Assembly: GCF_051201625.1 (NCBI RefSeq) | Contig: NZ_CP179203.1 | Span: forward strand, 1,984,001 to 2,048,000 | Length of the DNA stretch: 64,000 nucleotides | Origin: Shimia sp051201625 | GTDB lineage: Bacteria; Pseudomonadota; Alphaproteobacteria; Rhodobacterales; Rhodobacteraceae | Reading direction: 5' to 3' | Shown here: piece after piece, positions 54,847 to 63,044 of the stretch | How the letters are laid out: every line of letters starts with the position of its first letter | How positions within the stretch are numbered: the stretch's first letter is position 1 | Translations under genes and position numbers: made by a program | Notes under the pieces: model-generated | The model's input: only the letters and a program-made list of their open reading frames with translations | Databases searched by the model: none | What the model was told of the DNA's origin: nothing

Positions 54847-56232
54847 AGGTCCCACCATCTGTTCGGGTCGCACCACTTCGTCAAAAGTTTTCTCGTCCAC
54901 AAAGCCAAGTGCAACGGCCTCTTCCTTGAGGGTCGTTCCATTTTTGTGTGCCGTCTTGGCGACTTTGGTTGCGTTATCATAACCTATAGTCGGCGCTAGA
55001 GCAGTCACTAGCATCAGGCTCTCTTTCATTAATTTCTCAATACGCGGTTTATTTGCCTGAATGCCGTTTAACATACGTTCGGTAAAGCTATCGGCAACAT
55101 CACCTAGCAACTGGATAGATTGTAGTAAATTGTATGACATCATCGGGTTGTAAACGTTTAGTTCAAAATGCCCTTGTGAACCAGCAAACGTCATCGCGGC
55201 ATTGTTGCCCATGACATGCGCGGCGACCTGGGTCATCGCCTCAGCTTGGGTAGGATTAACTTTTCCGGGCATTATCGACGAACCAGGTTCGTTTTCTGGC
55301 AGAATTAGCTCTCCCAGCCCTGAGCGAGGGCCGGAGCCAAGAAAGCGTATGTCGTTAGCAATCTTGTACATCGAGCCAGCAACGGTGGCTAGAGCGCCGG
55401 ACATAAAGACCATGGCGTCATGTGCTGCCAATGCTTCGAATTTATTGGGCGCGGTGACGAATGGTAATCCGGTTATTTTGGCTATATTGGCTGCGACAAC
55501 CTCGCTCCAACCGTGTTGAGTGTTCAAGCCTGTACCGACTGCCGTGCCGCCCTGTGCCAACTCATAAATTCCGGAAAGTGCTGCGTCAACTCGGGAAATT
55601 CCTTGGCGAATTTGATGTGCATAGCCACCGAATTCTTGTCCTAGTGTCAGCGGTGTTGCATCCTGCGTGTGTGTTCGCCCAATTTTAATTATATCTTTAA
55701 ACTCTTCGGATTTGGTTTCTAGCCCTTTGGCAAGTTTTGTTAAACCCGGTATCAGAACATCGCGAACACTCATCGCGGTCGCAACGTGCATTGCTGTTGG
55801 AAAAGTATCATTGGACGATTGACCCATATTACAGTGATCGTTGGGATGAACTGGATTTTTCGACCCTATAATGCCGCCGAGAATTTCAATGGCTCTATTG
55901 GCAATCACCTCGTTTGAGTTCATGTTCGACTGCGTGCCAGAGCCTGTCTGCCATACGACAAGTGGAAAGTTATCATCAAACTTTCCTGAAACTACTTCGG
56001 ATGCAGCCTGAATGATTGCATCACCTAAATGATCATCAAGCTTTCCATTGGCTTTGTTCGTCATGGCACACGCCTGTTTGATGACGCCCAGCGCGCGAAC
56101 GATGGCAACGGGTTGCTTCTCCCAACCAATCGGGAAATTCATAATTGAACGTTGGGTTTGAGCTCCCCAATATTTTTCGGCGGGTACTTCTAGTGGGCCA
56201 AAGCTATCGGTTTCCGTGCGAGTTAGAGCCAT
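54838..56232 (-). CDS. fumC: Class II fumarate hydratase
   Basis: Converts fumarate to malate in the TCA cycle; homotetramer. 464 residues from the ATG at 56232, which follows GGAGG; the longer frame from 56340 is not supported. Motifs are WQTGSGTQSNMNSNEVIANRA, NDHCNMGQSSNDTFPTAMHV, and the family signature GSSIMPGKVNPTQAE. The C-terminal KDTGA-derived end (PEQMVGPKD then TGA) runs into a tRNA-Phe fragment, so the last residues or the stop may have been changed by recombination. Length is normal. Confidence 0.96.
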   Translation of the reverse strand: MALTRTETDSFGPLEVPAEKYWGAQTQRSIMNFPIGWEKQPVAIVRALGVIKQACAMTNKANGKLDDHLGDAIIQAASEVVSGKFDDNFPLVVWQTGSGTQSNMNSNEVIANRAIEILGGIIGSKNPVHPNDHCNMGQSSNDTFPTAMHVATAMSVRDVLIPGLTKLAKGLETKSEEFKDIIKIGRTHTQDATPLTLGQEFGGYAHQIRQGISRVDAALSGIYELAQGGTAVGTGLNTQHGWSEVVAANIAKITGLPFVTAPNKFEALAAHDAMVFMSGALATVAGSMYKIANDIRFLGSGPRSGLGELILPENEPGSSIMPGKVNPTQAEAMTQVAAHVMGNNAAMTFAGSQGHFELNVYNPMMSYNLLQSIQLLGDVADSFTERMLNGIQANKPRIEKLMKESLMLVTALAPTIGYDNATKVAKTAHKNGTTLKEEAVALGFVDEKTFDEVVRPEQMVGPKD

Positions 56233-56282
56233 TGTGACCTCCGAGATAAAATTTGACAAAGACATACCGAAAGGAGCGCAGA

Positions 56283-56450
56283 GTGCAATACTGTATACCG
56301 TGGAATACTGCAGTTTGGCGACTGATAACCGTCGCTGCATCGGTATTGCTTGCTTACGTGGCTTGGTGGACGTACGCGCTCAGCAAAATCACTGGCTCTC
56401 AATTCTCCAATGCGGCCCTTACTGCTTGTCCTGCGATAAGAGAACTTTAG
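56283..56450 (+). CDS. Candidate small single-helix membrane protein
   Basis: A 55-residue frame starting at a GTG (56283) with AAAGGAG six bases upstream. It reads YCIPWNTAVWRLITVAASVL, LAYVAWWTYALSKITGSQFS and ends LTACPAIREL. One strong transmembrane segment (about 14-31) is flanked by a positively charged residue. It fits exactly between the oppositely oriented fumC and sspB genes. I do not recognise a family. Support is the ribosome-binding site, the helix and the fit into the gap. Confidence 0.45.
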   Translation: MQYCIPWNTAVWRLITVAASVLLAYVAWWTYALSKITGSQFSNAALTACPAIREL

Positions 56451-56455
56451 GCTGA

Positions 56456-56917
56456 TTACTTCCGGAAGCTATCAAGGCTGACGACATCCGCCTCTTTCTC
56501 ACTTTCTTCCTCCTTCGCCTCTAAATCCACCTCCTCTAGAAGATTTTCTATGTCAGCTTCGTCTTCCTGCGTCTTAAAGCTAAGACCGAATTCAACAGAA
56601 GGATCAACGAACGTCTTGATGGAGATGTATGGAATGAAAAGTGGTTCTGGCGCATCCCCAAAGTTGAGTGTGATAGCAAATCCATCATCACCAACTTCGA
56701 GGTTGTCATACCAATGCTGTATGACGACTGTCATTTCACTTGGGTATCGCTCTGTGAGCCATTCTGCAATTTTGACGTCTGGGTGTTGGGTGTCAAAGGT
56801 AATAAAAAAGTGGTGTTCACCCGGCAAACCGTTCTTTTTAACATCCAAAAGAACTTCTTGAATGAGGCCTCGCATGGCACAATGCATCAGGTTTCCATAA
56901 TCTATTGTATTGGACAT
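56456..56917 (-). CDS. sspB: SspB family ClpXP adaptor (alpha type)
   Basis: Tethers ssrA-tagged proteins to ClpX. 153 residues from the ATG at 56917 (GGAAGGAAG upstream); a longer frame to 57010 has no support. The core has IDYGNLMHCAMRGLIQEVL, HHFFITFDTQHP, YPSEMTVVIQHWYDNLEV and FGLSF. It ends in an acidic linker and DVVSLDSFRK, the ClpX-binding tail typical of SspB-alpha. The tmRNA gene for the tag it recognises lies directly upstream. Confidence 0.95.
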   Translation of the reverse strand: MSNTIDYGNLMHCAMRGLIQEVLLDVKKNGLPGEHHFFITFDTQHPDVKIAEWLTERYPSEMTVVIQHWYDNLEVGDDGFAITLNFGDAPEPLFIPYISIKTFVDPSVEFGLSFKTQEDEADIENLLEEVDLEAKEEESEKEADVVSLDSFRK

Positions 56918-57084
56918 GGCTTCCTTCCCAAAACAACTAATAGACTTAGCATAGTAGATTCGGCGAAAAACGAAAGATGGCCAATGCTGAATTCTTGAGT
57001 AACGAGACAACCTTTTTGTCGTGGCGCTGGCTGCTGTGAGGCCCGCTTGAAGAAAACGGATATAGTGCGTTGTGGGGAAGAGTG

Positions 57085-57400
57085 AAGTGCAGGCTTCTGT
57101 TGCCAGGTGCCTGCGAACCCCGCCTTAGGTCGCTAAACCCAAGGAGTTAGTTTCGGCGACATTAACAGCTTACGCTGCTACTGCCATTGCCGGAGCACGA
57201 TTGTCATTTGCAATTGTACAGTTTTCGCCGATAACGGTGGCAGACAGCCGAAACAAAGCTAACCTCTTTAGACGTTCGTCGATCCTATTTCGTCCCCATC
57301 TATCCTCAAATGAAGGATGGTTGGTGGAGACGCCGGGTACCGCCCCCGGGTCCGATCCGCTTATTGCAGGCGCATTTATGTTCATAGTCCCCGAAGAGAC
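57085..57400 (-). ncRNA. ssrA: Transfer-messenger RNA, circularly permuted two-piece type
   Basis: The acceptor piece comes first (ending CGGCGTCTCCACCA, CCA at 57322-57324). A ~24-nt spacer is removed, and the coding piece begins GGGGACG at about 57297. The tag is encoded by GCAAATGACAATCGTGCTCC and onwards, giving ANDNRAPAMAVAA with stop TAA at 57170-57172. A terminal hairpin GCAGGC/GCCTGC ends near 57089. This arrangement is the alphaproteobacterial two-piece tmRNA that rescues stalled ribosomes. Exact 5' and 3' ends are estimates. Confidence 0.95.
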
Positions 57401-57406
57401 ACTTTC

Positions 57407-57435
57407 TAAATAGTGGCAGTTTTGATGTCGTGCAA
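57407..57435 (-). promoter_or_regulatory. Sigma-70-type promoter of ssrA
   Basis: On the minus strand TTGCAC (57430-57435) and TATTTA (57407-57412) are separated by exactly 17 bp and lie just upstream of the acceptor piece, placing the transcription start near 57400. Confidence 0.7.
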
Positions 57436-57972
57436 GCACTTGGAAGAATTCTGGATGTTTAAAATGCGCTGCGTCGTGCGCTTTGACGAGTTTCGCGCCA
57501 ACAAAAAGGCTTTCCATCTGCTATCGGGCGTATTGCTTGATGTATCTTGTCATCAAATGGGGGGTGGGAAGTCGAAGACCAAAAATCATAATTTATCAAC
57601 ATTAAGTTCAATCAATAGAATACTGATTTAGATAATAAACACCAAATTATATAATAGAGAAAGAATTTTTAATGGTAATTAGATGGTCTCTAAAATTTGC
57701 GTGCGATTGCTGGTAATTGGTGCCATCGCTAGTTGGTAAATTTCCGTAACAAAATGCAAATGAAGTTGTGCAGGTCATATAGCACGTCTAAAATTTTTCT
57801 ATGGTTATTGAAGCCAACGTGCATCTCACTCAGAGCGCGCTGCAATCGGGCCTGTGTTGGTTCACAGCTTTTTAAATGAGCGTTAGCGCGTGTCCTCCAT
57901 TAAAGCCAAAAATGATGCTTAAATTTGCGAAAAACTGGACCTGCGGTTGTGCGGCCTGCTTCACCATTTTGA
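57436..57972. other. AT-rich non-coding gap
   Basis: No gene or clear signal in about 540 bp between the ssrA promoter and the GntR regulator stop codon. The middle (57595-57680) is strongly AT-rich. Confidence 0.5.
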
Positions 57973-58719
57973 TCAAGACGGATTAGTGTTCAGCTGATTG
58001 GCGCGATTTGTAATAAAGGCCTGCGCCAATTCTTTTGTGTAGGACTCCAGATGACACAAGGCTTCGCTCACTGCTAAACCATCGCTGCTTTCTATCGAGT
58101 CTGCTATGCTTGCGTGTAAATCCACAATGCGCTCGCGATTACGCTGAGTGAAGGTGATCATATTCATCAGGGGCTGCATAGCTTCAACTGCACCGGCAAG
58201 CTGATACGATAGGACTGGATTGCTGGCGCCATCGACAAGAGCGCGATGAAAGGCGACATCGCTGTCACAAAAGCTTTCGTCAGAGAGGCCGGGCTGAGAT
58301 TGACGATGGATCTCTGCCCGCATCGTTGCGAGGTGATCCGGTGTTCGGCGTTCCGCGGACAGTTTAGCGCAGGCACGTTCGAGAGCAAACCGCGCTTCAC
58401 ACGCAGTTTCAAAGTCAACCGCATTCATAGAGAGAAGTAATGTGGATGTTGTAGTGTGCTGAGACTGCGCATCTTCATAACTTAACCGACGAACAAATGC
58501 TCCCCCAGTTGCACCACGCTGTGTGCGGATAAGATTTTGGGCTGCAAGTCTTTTTAGGGCTTCACGAACTGTTGGACGCGATACCTGAAATTGGTCGGCG
58601 AGCTCGGCTTCAGATGGTAATCGTTCGTCCACTATGATGCTGCCGGTAATAATGGAGTCCCGGATCGCTTTGGCAATCTGGGCTGAAAGGTCGGAGGGGC
58701 TTTTAGGGTCAATTTTCAT
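57973..58719 (-). CDS. FadR-type GntR regulator of the DMSP locus
   Basis: 248 residues. The N-terminal winged HTH has LPSEAELADQFQVSRPTVRE and ALKRLAAQNLIRTQRGATGG. The C-terminal FCD domain has the metal-site pattern DSDVAFHRALVDGASNPVL and IVDLHASIADSI, with a final HLESY. It is divergent from the DUF2182-dmdA-acuI run and its own ATG abuts an operator-like box. GntR-type repressors govern dmdA-acuI in Ruegeria pomeroyi, where acrylate-type intermediates induce; a similar role here is inferred. Confidence 0.92.
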   Translation of the reverse strand: MKIDPKSPSDLSAQIAKAIRDSIITGSIIVDERLPSEAELADQFQVSRPTVREALKRLAAQNLIRTQRGATGGAFVRRLSYEDAQSQHTTTSTLLLSMNAVDFETACEARFALERACAKLSAERRTPDHLATMRAEIHRQSQPGLSDESFCDSDVAFHRALVDGASNPVLSYQLAGAVEAMQPLMNMITFTQRNRERIVDLHASIADSIESSDGLAVSEALCHLESYTKELAQAFITNRANQLNTNPS

Positions 58720-58720
58720 T

Positions 58721-58768
58721 TGTCTTACATTTAATGATTGATCGAACTTTAAATGTCTGACATTAAAT
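58721..58768. promoter_or_regulatory. Two GntR operator boxes
   Basis: TGTCTTACATTTAAT (58721-58735) and TGTCTGACATTAAAT (58754-58768) are direct repeats 33 bp apart. The second contains the odd palindrome TGTC-T-GACA, close to the FadR-family TGTCnGACA type of site. They flank the divergent promoters, one touching the regulator start codon. Confidence 0.7.
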
Positions 58769-58801
58769 AGTCAAAGGCATGCGTTGCGTAAGGAGAATGT
58801 A

Positions 58802-59605
58802 ATGCTGCGCGTACTTCAACTTCCATTGCGATCGATATTATGGATCGGTTTTTTCGCCACAATTTTAGCTGCGTGGTGGATTATGTATGACATGGCTCGA
58901 GATATGGACCTCGACCTAATCGGACGTCCTGGCCCAATGGGGGAGACCATGCGCCAGATGAATCCGCGTATGCCGATGTATATGCCCATGGCACACTTCG
59001 GCCCATTATTCATCATGTGGTCTGTGATGATGGCTGCGATGATGTTGCCGACGATGATCCCAACGCTGCAGACCTATCAGGGTTTGATGAAAAGCTCCGG
59101 AGGAACGTTGGTAGGTTGGGTCGGAGTGCTCTGCGGGTATTTAATTGCTTGGGTCGTCTTTGCCGCTGTAATTTCGGGTGTACAGCTGGGGCTCTTGTTT
59201 GGTGGTTTTATCGATATGCTGGGCATAGCCAAATCTCCTTGGGTGTCAGGTGGGTTGATGATAGTGGTTGGCCTTTTTCAATTTACCCGCGCAAAAGATG
59301 TATGCCATGGAGTTTGCCATAGCCCAATTGGGTATTTCTTAGGAAATTGGCGGACTGGTGGTCTTGGCGGTTTTCGCATGGGACTCGGATTAGGCGTTTT
59401 TTGTGTTGGTTGCTGCTGGGGGTTTATGATGTTGGGCTTCGTAGGTGGCGTAATGAGCCTTTTATGGATGGGGCTTGCAACATTATTTATGGTTTTTGAA
59501 AAGCTTCCTGAAGTCGGGCATCGCTTGATAAAGCCAACCGGGGTATTTCTTGTGGTGGGTGGCATTATGATCTGCCTTGCGCCACATTTGTTTTACGGAG
59601 GATAG
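58802..59605 (+). CDS. DUF2182 family integral membrane protein, methionine-rich
   Basis: 267 residues from the ATG at 58802 (AAGGAG upstream). About six to seven transmembrane helices. The first periplasmic loop and second helix are very rich in methionine (PRMPMYMPMAHFGP, MWSVMMAAMMLPTM), and later RAKDVCHGVCHSPIGYFLGNW contains a CxxxC with adjacent histidines. COG5486 describes this family as a predicted metal-binding membrane protein. It is the first gene after the GntR operator boxes and is 3 bp from DUF1326, so it should be co-expressed with dmdA. Confidence 0.92.
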   Translation: MLRVLQLPLRSILWIGFFATILAAWWIMYDMARDMDLDLIGRPGPMGETMRQMNPRMPMYMPMAHFGPLFIMWSVMMAAMMLPTMIPTLQTYQGLMKSSGGTLVGWVGVLCGYLIAWVVFAAVISGVQLGLLFGGFIDMLGIAKSPWVSGGLMIVVGLFQFTRAKDVCHGVCHSPIGYFLGNWRTGGLGGFRMGLGLGVFCVGCCWGFMMLGFVGGVMSLLWMGLATLFMVFEKLPEVGHRLIKPTGVFLVVGGIMICLAPHLFYGG

Positions 59606-59608
59606 GAC

Positions 59609-60319
59609 ATGGCAATCAGACGCAAAGCCGATGCCGATAAACTACCGGTGTCACAGCGTATAGACAATCGGCTCGACAATCCAAGGCGTCGTCGGATGAA
59701 CCCGACGGAGTATGAAGTCAAGGGTGAGCTGTTCATGAATTGCTCATGTGAAGTTGTTTGCCCATGTGGCATCTCGCTCGGCAAGCATCCTCCCACTTAT
59801 GGATATTGTCAAACATGGTTTGCGCTGCAAATCGATAGTGGTCACTTCGAGGGGGAAGACCTTTCGGGGTTGAATGCTGCTCTTTTGATCGACATTCCCG
59901 GCCGCATGGCCGAAGGCGGCTGGCGGGTCGCAGCTTATGTCGATGATCGTGCAAGTGGTAAGGCTTACAATGGTCTATTACAGATCCTGTCAGGCGCAGC
60001 TGGTGGAAACACAGGCGTATTTAATTTTCTGGTTTCTGAGATTATTGGCGCTGAGCGGGAAAAAGTAGTTATTGAAAGGGATGGCCGTCGCCGCCGCATA
60101 ACTGTTGGCCGAAAAATTCAAGGTGAAATCGAAATGATTCCGGGCAAAAATCCAGAGGTGCCCGTGTCTATGGAGAACACACAATACTGGATGGGTCCGA
60201 CAATTTATCCAGCAGTTGGACTTAAATCAAAAGTGCGAGACTATGGGTGGCTTTGGGATTTTGAAGGTAAGTCTGCGGATATTATTCCAATTCACTGGAC
60301 TGGCCCGGGTAGAGTATGA
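59609..60319 (+). CDS. DUF1326 family protein
   Basis: 236 residues. The diagnostic N-terminal motif is ELFMNCSCEVVCPCGISLGK, a cysteine cluster (CxC...CPC), followed by THPPTYGYC-like HPPTYGYCQTWFALQID. The C-terminal half is beta-rich (VVIERDGRRRRITVGRKIQG). An N-terminal basic stretch of ~35 residues precedes the domain, and an internal ATG at 59696 could be an alternative start. DUF1326 and DUF2182 genes are frequent neighbours in proteobacteria; together they may handle a metal. The stop overlaps the DinB start (ATGA). Confidence 0.92.
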   Translation: MAIRRKADADKLPVSQRIDNRLDNPRRRRMNPTEYEVKGELFMNCSCEVVCPCGISLGKHPPTYGYCQTWFALQIDSGHFEGEDLSGLNAALLIDIPGRMAEGGWRVAAYVDDRASGKAYNGLLQILSGAAGGNTGVFNFLVSEIIGAEREKVVIERDGRRRRITVGRKIQGEIEMIPGKNPEVPVSMENTQYWMGPTIYPAVGLKSKVRDYGWLWDFEGKSADIIPIHWTGPGRV

Positions 60320-60831
60320 TCTCCCCCGGCTATTGCCGGAAAATGGCGAATTACAATGCATGGCAAAACAGACAGGTGAAGGCGGCTTGTGAGAAGCTGA
60401 CCGAAGCTGCTCTACGTGCTGATCGTGGCGCATATTTTGGTTCAATAATGAAAACGCTTAACCATCTGCTATGGGGTGATCTGATTTGGATGCGCCGTTT
60501 TGATAACGGTGAAGGTCCCGCGTCAGGAATTGCTGAAAGTGTTGATATCTGCCCAACTCTAGGGCTCTGGGGCGTGGAGCGATTTCGGGTGGATGGACGA
60601 ATTCAGCGTTGGGCTGGTTCAATTTCGGAGGCAGATTTGTTGGGCGAACTCAGTTGGTTTTCTGAAGCCGCGAACCGCGATGTGACTGTCTCGAAGCAAA
60701 TCGGCGTAATTCAAATGTTCAACCACCAGACCCATCACAGGGGTCAGATCCATGCCATGTTAACCAACGCCGGGGAAAATCCAGGCGACACTGACCTATT
60801 TTTAATGCCGGAGGATATAAAATGGCATTGA
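60316..60831 (+). CDS. DinB family four-helix protein
   Basis: 171 residues, coupled to both neighbours (4-bp overlap upstream, 10-bp overlap with dmdA). The N-terminal YCRKMANYNAWQNRQVKAAC is typical of the family. Candidate metal-binding histidines are in TLNHLLWGDLIWMRRF and MFNHQTHHRGQIH, giving the usual His triad. DinB-fold enzymes include thiol-dependent S-transferases and hydrolases. Placed in a DMSP demethylation operon, a role with methanethiol or with low-molecular-weight thiols is conceivable but unproven. Confidence 0.92.
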   Translation: MISPGYCRKMANYNAWQNRQVKAACEKLTEAALRADRGAYFGSIMKTLNHLLWGDLIWMRRFDNGEGPASGIAESVDICPTLGLWGVERFRVDGRIQRWAGSISEADLLGELSWFSEAANRDVTVSKQIGVIQMFNHQTHHRGQIHAMLTNAGENPGDTDLFLMPEDIKWH

Positions 60832-61925
60832 TATCTGAATCTCGCCGTTTGCGACGGACGCCTTTTTCTGACGGCGTTGAGGCGGCTGGCGTCAAAGCTT
60901 ACACAGTATACAATCGAATGCTACTGCCGACGATGTTTCGGTCCATCACAGAGGACTACAAACATTTGAAACAAGCGGTACAGGTTTGGGATGTTTCGTG
61001 TGAAAGGCAAGTTGAGTTACGTGGCCCAGATGCTGGGCGGTTGATGCAGATGCTGACCCCCCGCGATTTGCGCAGAATGCTGCCTGGACAGTGCTATTAT
61101 GTTCCAATCGTCGATGAAACAGGTGGGATGCTCAATGATCCAGTGGCGGTAAAGTTGGCTGAGGATCGCTGGTGGATTTCGATTGCGGATAGTGATCTGC
61201 TGTTTTGGGTAAAGGGTGTAGCGCATGGGTACAGACTGGATGTATTGGTCACAGAGCCAGATGTATCGCCGCTTGCTGTTCAGGGTCCCCATGCCGAGGA
61301 TCTAATGACACGCGTGTTTGGGAGCAAGGTTCGGGATATCCGATTTTTTAAGTTTGATTGGTTTAATTTTCAGGGACGTAACCTTGTTGTTGCTCGTTCC
61401 GGCTACTCCAAACAGGGTGGCTTTGAAGTCTACGTGGACGGCAGCGATATTGCTATGCCGCTCTGGAACGCGTTGATGGAGGCGGGCAAGGATTTAGACG
61501 TGCATGCTGGTTGCCCTAACCTAATTGAACGGATCGAAGGAGGCTTGCTGAGTTATGGCAATGATATGACTGAAGCAAACACGCCCCACGAGTGTGGTCT
61601 GGGACGATTCTGTAATACCAATACGGCCATTGGATGCGTTGGCCGTGATGCATTATTGCGTGTTGCCAAGGAAGGGCCGGTCAAGCAGATACGCCCGGTT
61701 GAAATTCACGGCGCGCCAGTTTCTAAATGTGATCGACTTTGGCCTGTTATGGACGGCGATCAGCACGTAGGTGATCTAAGTAGCGCTGCATGGTCTCCAG
61801 ATTTTAATACAAATGTGGCTATTGGTATGATCCGGATGACGCATTGGAATGCTGGCACAGAAATCGACGTCATCACGCCAGAAGGGGTTCGCCCTGCGAC
61901 GGTATTTGAAGCTTTTTGGGCCTAA
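60822..61925 (+). CDS. dmdA: DMSP demethylase
   Basis: Transfers a methyl group from dimethylsulfoniopropionate to tetrahydrofolate, giving methylmercaptopropionate: the first step of DMSP demethylation in marine bacteria. GcvT-fold protein of 367 residues, SD GGAGG. I recognise the Ruegeria-type sequence by SRRLRRTPFSDGVEAAGVKA, HLKQAVQVWDVSCERQVELRG, QCYYVPIVDETGGMLNDPVA, ARSGYSKQGGFEVYVDG and GGLLSYGNDMTEANTPHE. Followed 53 bp later by acuI, the same order as in Ruegeria pomeroyi. Other GcvT-like enzymes (aminomethyltransferase) are excluded by these stretches. Confidence 0.96.
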   Translation: MALISESRRLRRTPFSDGVEAAGVKAYTVYNRMLLPTMFRSITEDYKHLKQAVQVWDVSCERQVELRGPDAGRLMQMLTPRDLRRMLPGQCYYVPIVDETGGMLNDPVAVKLAEDRWWISIADSDLLFWVKGVAHGYRLDVLVTEPDVSPLAVQGPHAEDLMTRVFGSKVRDIRFFKFDWFNFQGRNLVVARSGYSKQGGFEVYVDGSDIAMPLWNALMEAGKDLDVHAGCPNLIERIEGGLLSYGNDMTEANTPHECGLGRFCNTNTAIGCVGRDALLRVAKEGPVKQIRPVEIHGAPVSKCDRLWPVMDGDQHVGDLSSAAWSPDFNTNVAIGMIRMTHWNAGTEIDVITPEGVRPATVFEAFWA

Positions 61926-61978
61926 AAGGTCAATAATAAATTGCGGACATTCTGTCCGTAAAGAATATGGAGATATGA

Positions 61979-62971
61979 ATGTTCAACGCACTTGTTATGG
62001 AACAGAATGACGAAGGTCTGGCATCTGCCGTGATCAAAGAAATAAGTGAAAGCGACTTGCCCGAAGGAAATGTGACTGTTGCGGTCGAATATTCTACCCT
62101 CAATTATAAGGATGGTCTGTGCCTGTCTGCCAAAGGCGGTGGGTTGGTACGGAAATATCCACATGTACCCGGGATCGACTTTGCTGGAACCGTTGAAAAT
62201 TCAGATGATGCGCGTTTTCAGTCTGGTGACAAAGTGGTGCTGACGGGCTGGCGGGTCGGAGAAATGCATTGGGGTGGTTATGCTCAAAAAGCTCGGGTGA
62301 ATGCTGATTGGCTGGTACCGCTGCCTACTGGACTTGAAACAAAGCAGGCAATGGCTGTTGGAACCGCTGGGCTTACAGCAATGCTAGCGATCATGGCTTT
62401 GGAAGATCATGGTTTGACGTCCTCACAAGGTCCCGTGTTGGTTACAGGTGCTGCCGGCGGAGTTGGATCAGTGGCAACTGCCATACTTGCGGAACTTGGT
62501 TATGAAGTGGCAGGCGTTACTGGTCGTCCAGAAACAGCTGATTATTTGAAAGAGCTGGGAGCAGCCCAAATAGTTGCGCGGGAACAACTAAATGAAACAG
62601 TAAAGCGGCCTTTAGAAGCTGAAACGTGGGCAGGTTGTGTGGACGCAGTTGGTGGTCCGATGCTTGCACGAGTACTGGGGCAAATAAAATATGGTGGTTC
62701 GGTTGCCGCTGTTGGTCTTGCGGGTGGTGCAGGCTTGCCCGCCACGGTTATTCCATTTTTACTTCGTGGCATAAATTTGCTGGGTATCGACTCCGTTATG
62801 CAACCTTTTGATAATCGGATGCGGGCGTGGGAACGAATTGCCAGCGATCTGCCGTTGAGCAAACTAAATGACATGGGTCAGCCGGCAGTACTCTCCGACC
62901 TACCAAAATTAGGAGCAGACATTCTGAAAGGTCAAGTTCAAGGCCGTGTCGTGCTTGACGTGAACGCCTGA
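61979..62971 (+). CDS. acuI: Acryloyl-CoA reductase AcuI
   Basis: NADPH-dependent medium-chain dehydrogenase/reductase, 330 residues, which reduces acryloyl-CoA to propionyl-CoA and so detoxifies acrylate formed from DMSP. Motifs are VEYSTLNYKDGLCLSAKG, PHVPGIDFAGTVE, GDKVVLTGWRVGE, the nucleotide-binding VTGAAGGVGSVATAILAELGY (shown in part) and the C-terminal KGQVQGRVVLDV. No zinc-binding cysteines. SD GGAGAT. Adjacent to dmdA, which supports the assignment. Confidence 0.95.
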   Translation: MFNALVMEQNDEGLASAVIKEISESDLPEGNVTVAVEYSTLNYKDGLCLSAKGGGLVRKYPHVPGIDFAGTVENSDDARFQSGDKVVLTGWRVGEMHWGGYAQKARVNADWLVPLPTGLETKQAMAVGTAGLTAMLAIMALEDHGLTSSQGPVLVTGAAGGVGSVATAILAELGYEVAGVTGRPETADYLKELGAAQIVAREQLNETVKRPLEAETWAGCVDAVGGPMLARVLGQIKYGGSVAAVGLAGGAGLPATVIPFLLRGINLLGIDSVMQPFDNRMRAWERIASDLPLSKLNDMGQPAVLSDLPKLGADILKGQVQGRVVLDVNA

Positions 62972-63044
62972 TCAGCCAAGACAACGAGTGCGTAGCGGGC
63001 GTTTGCACAGCCCGCTATTCTTTGACTGGAGGGAGTATCACCAA

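Noticed and set aside
57170..57517. Minus-strand open frame ending in ANDNRAPAMAVAA
   Set aside because: This is the tag-coding part and upstream acceptor piece of the tmRNA, not a protein gene.
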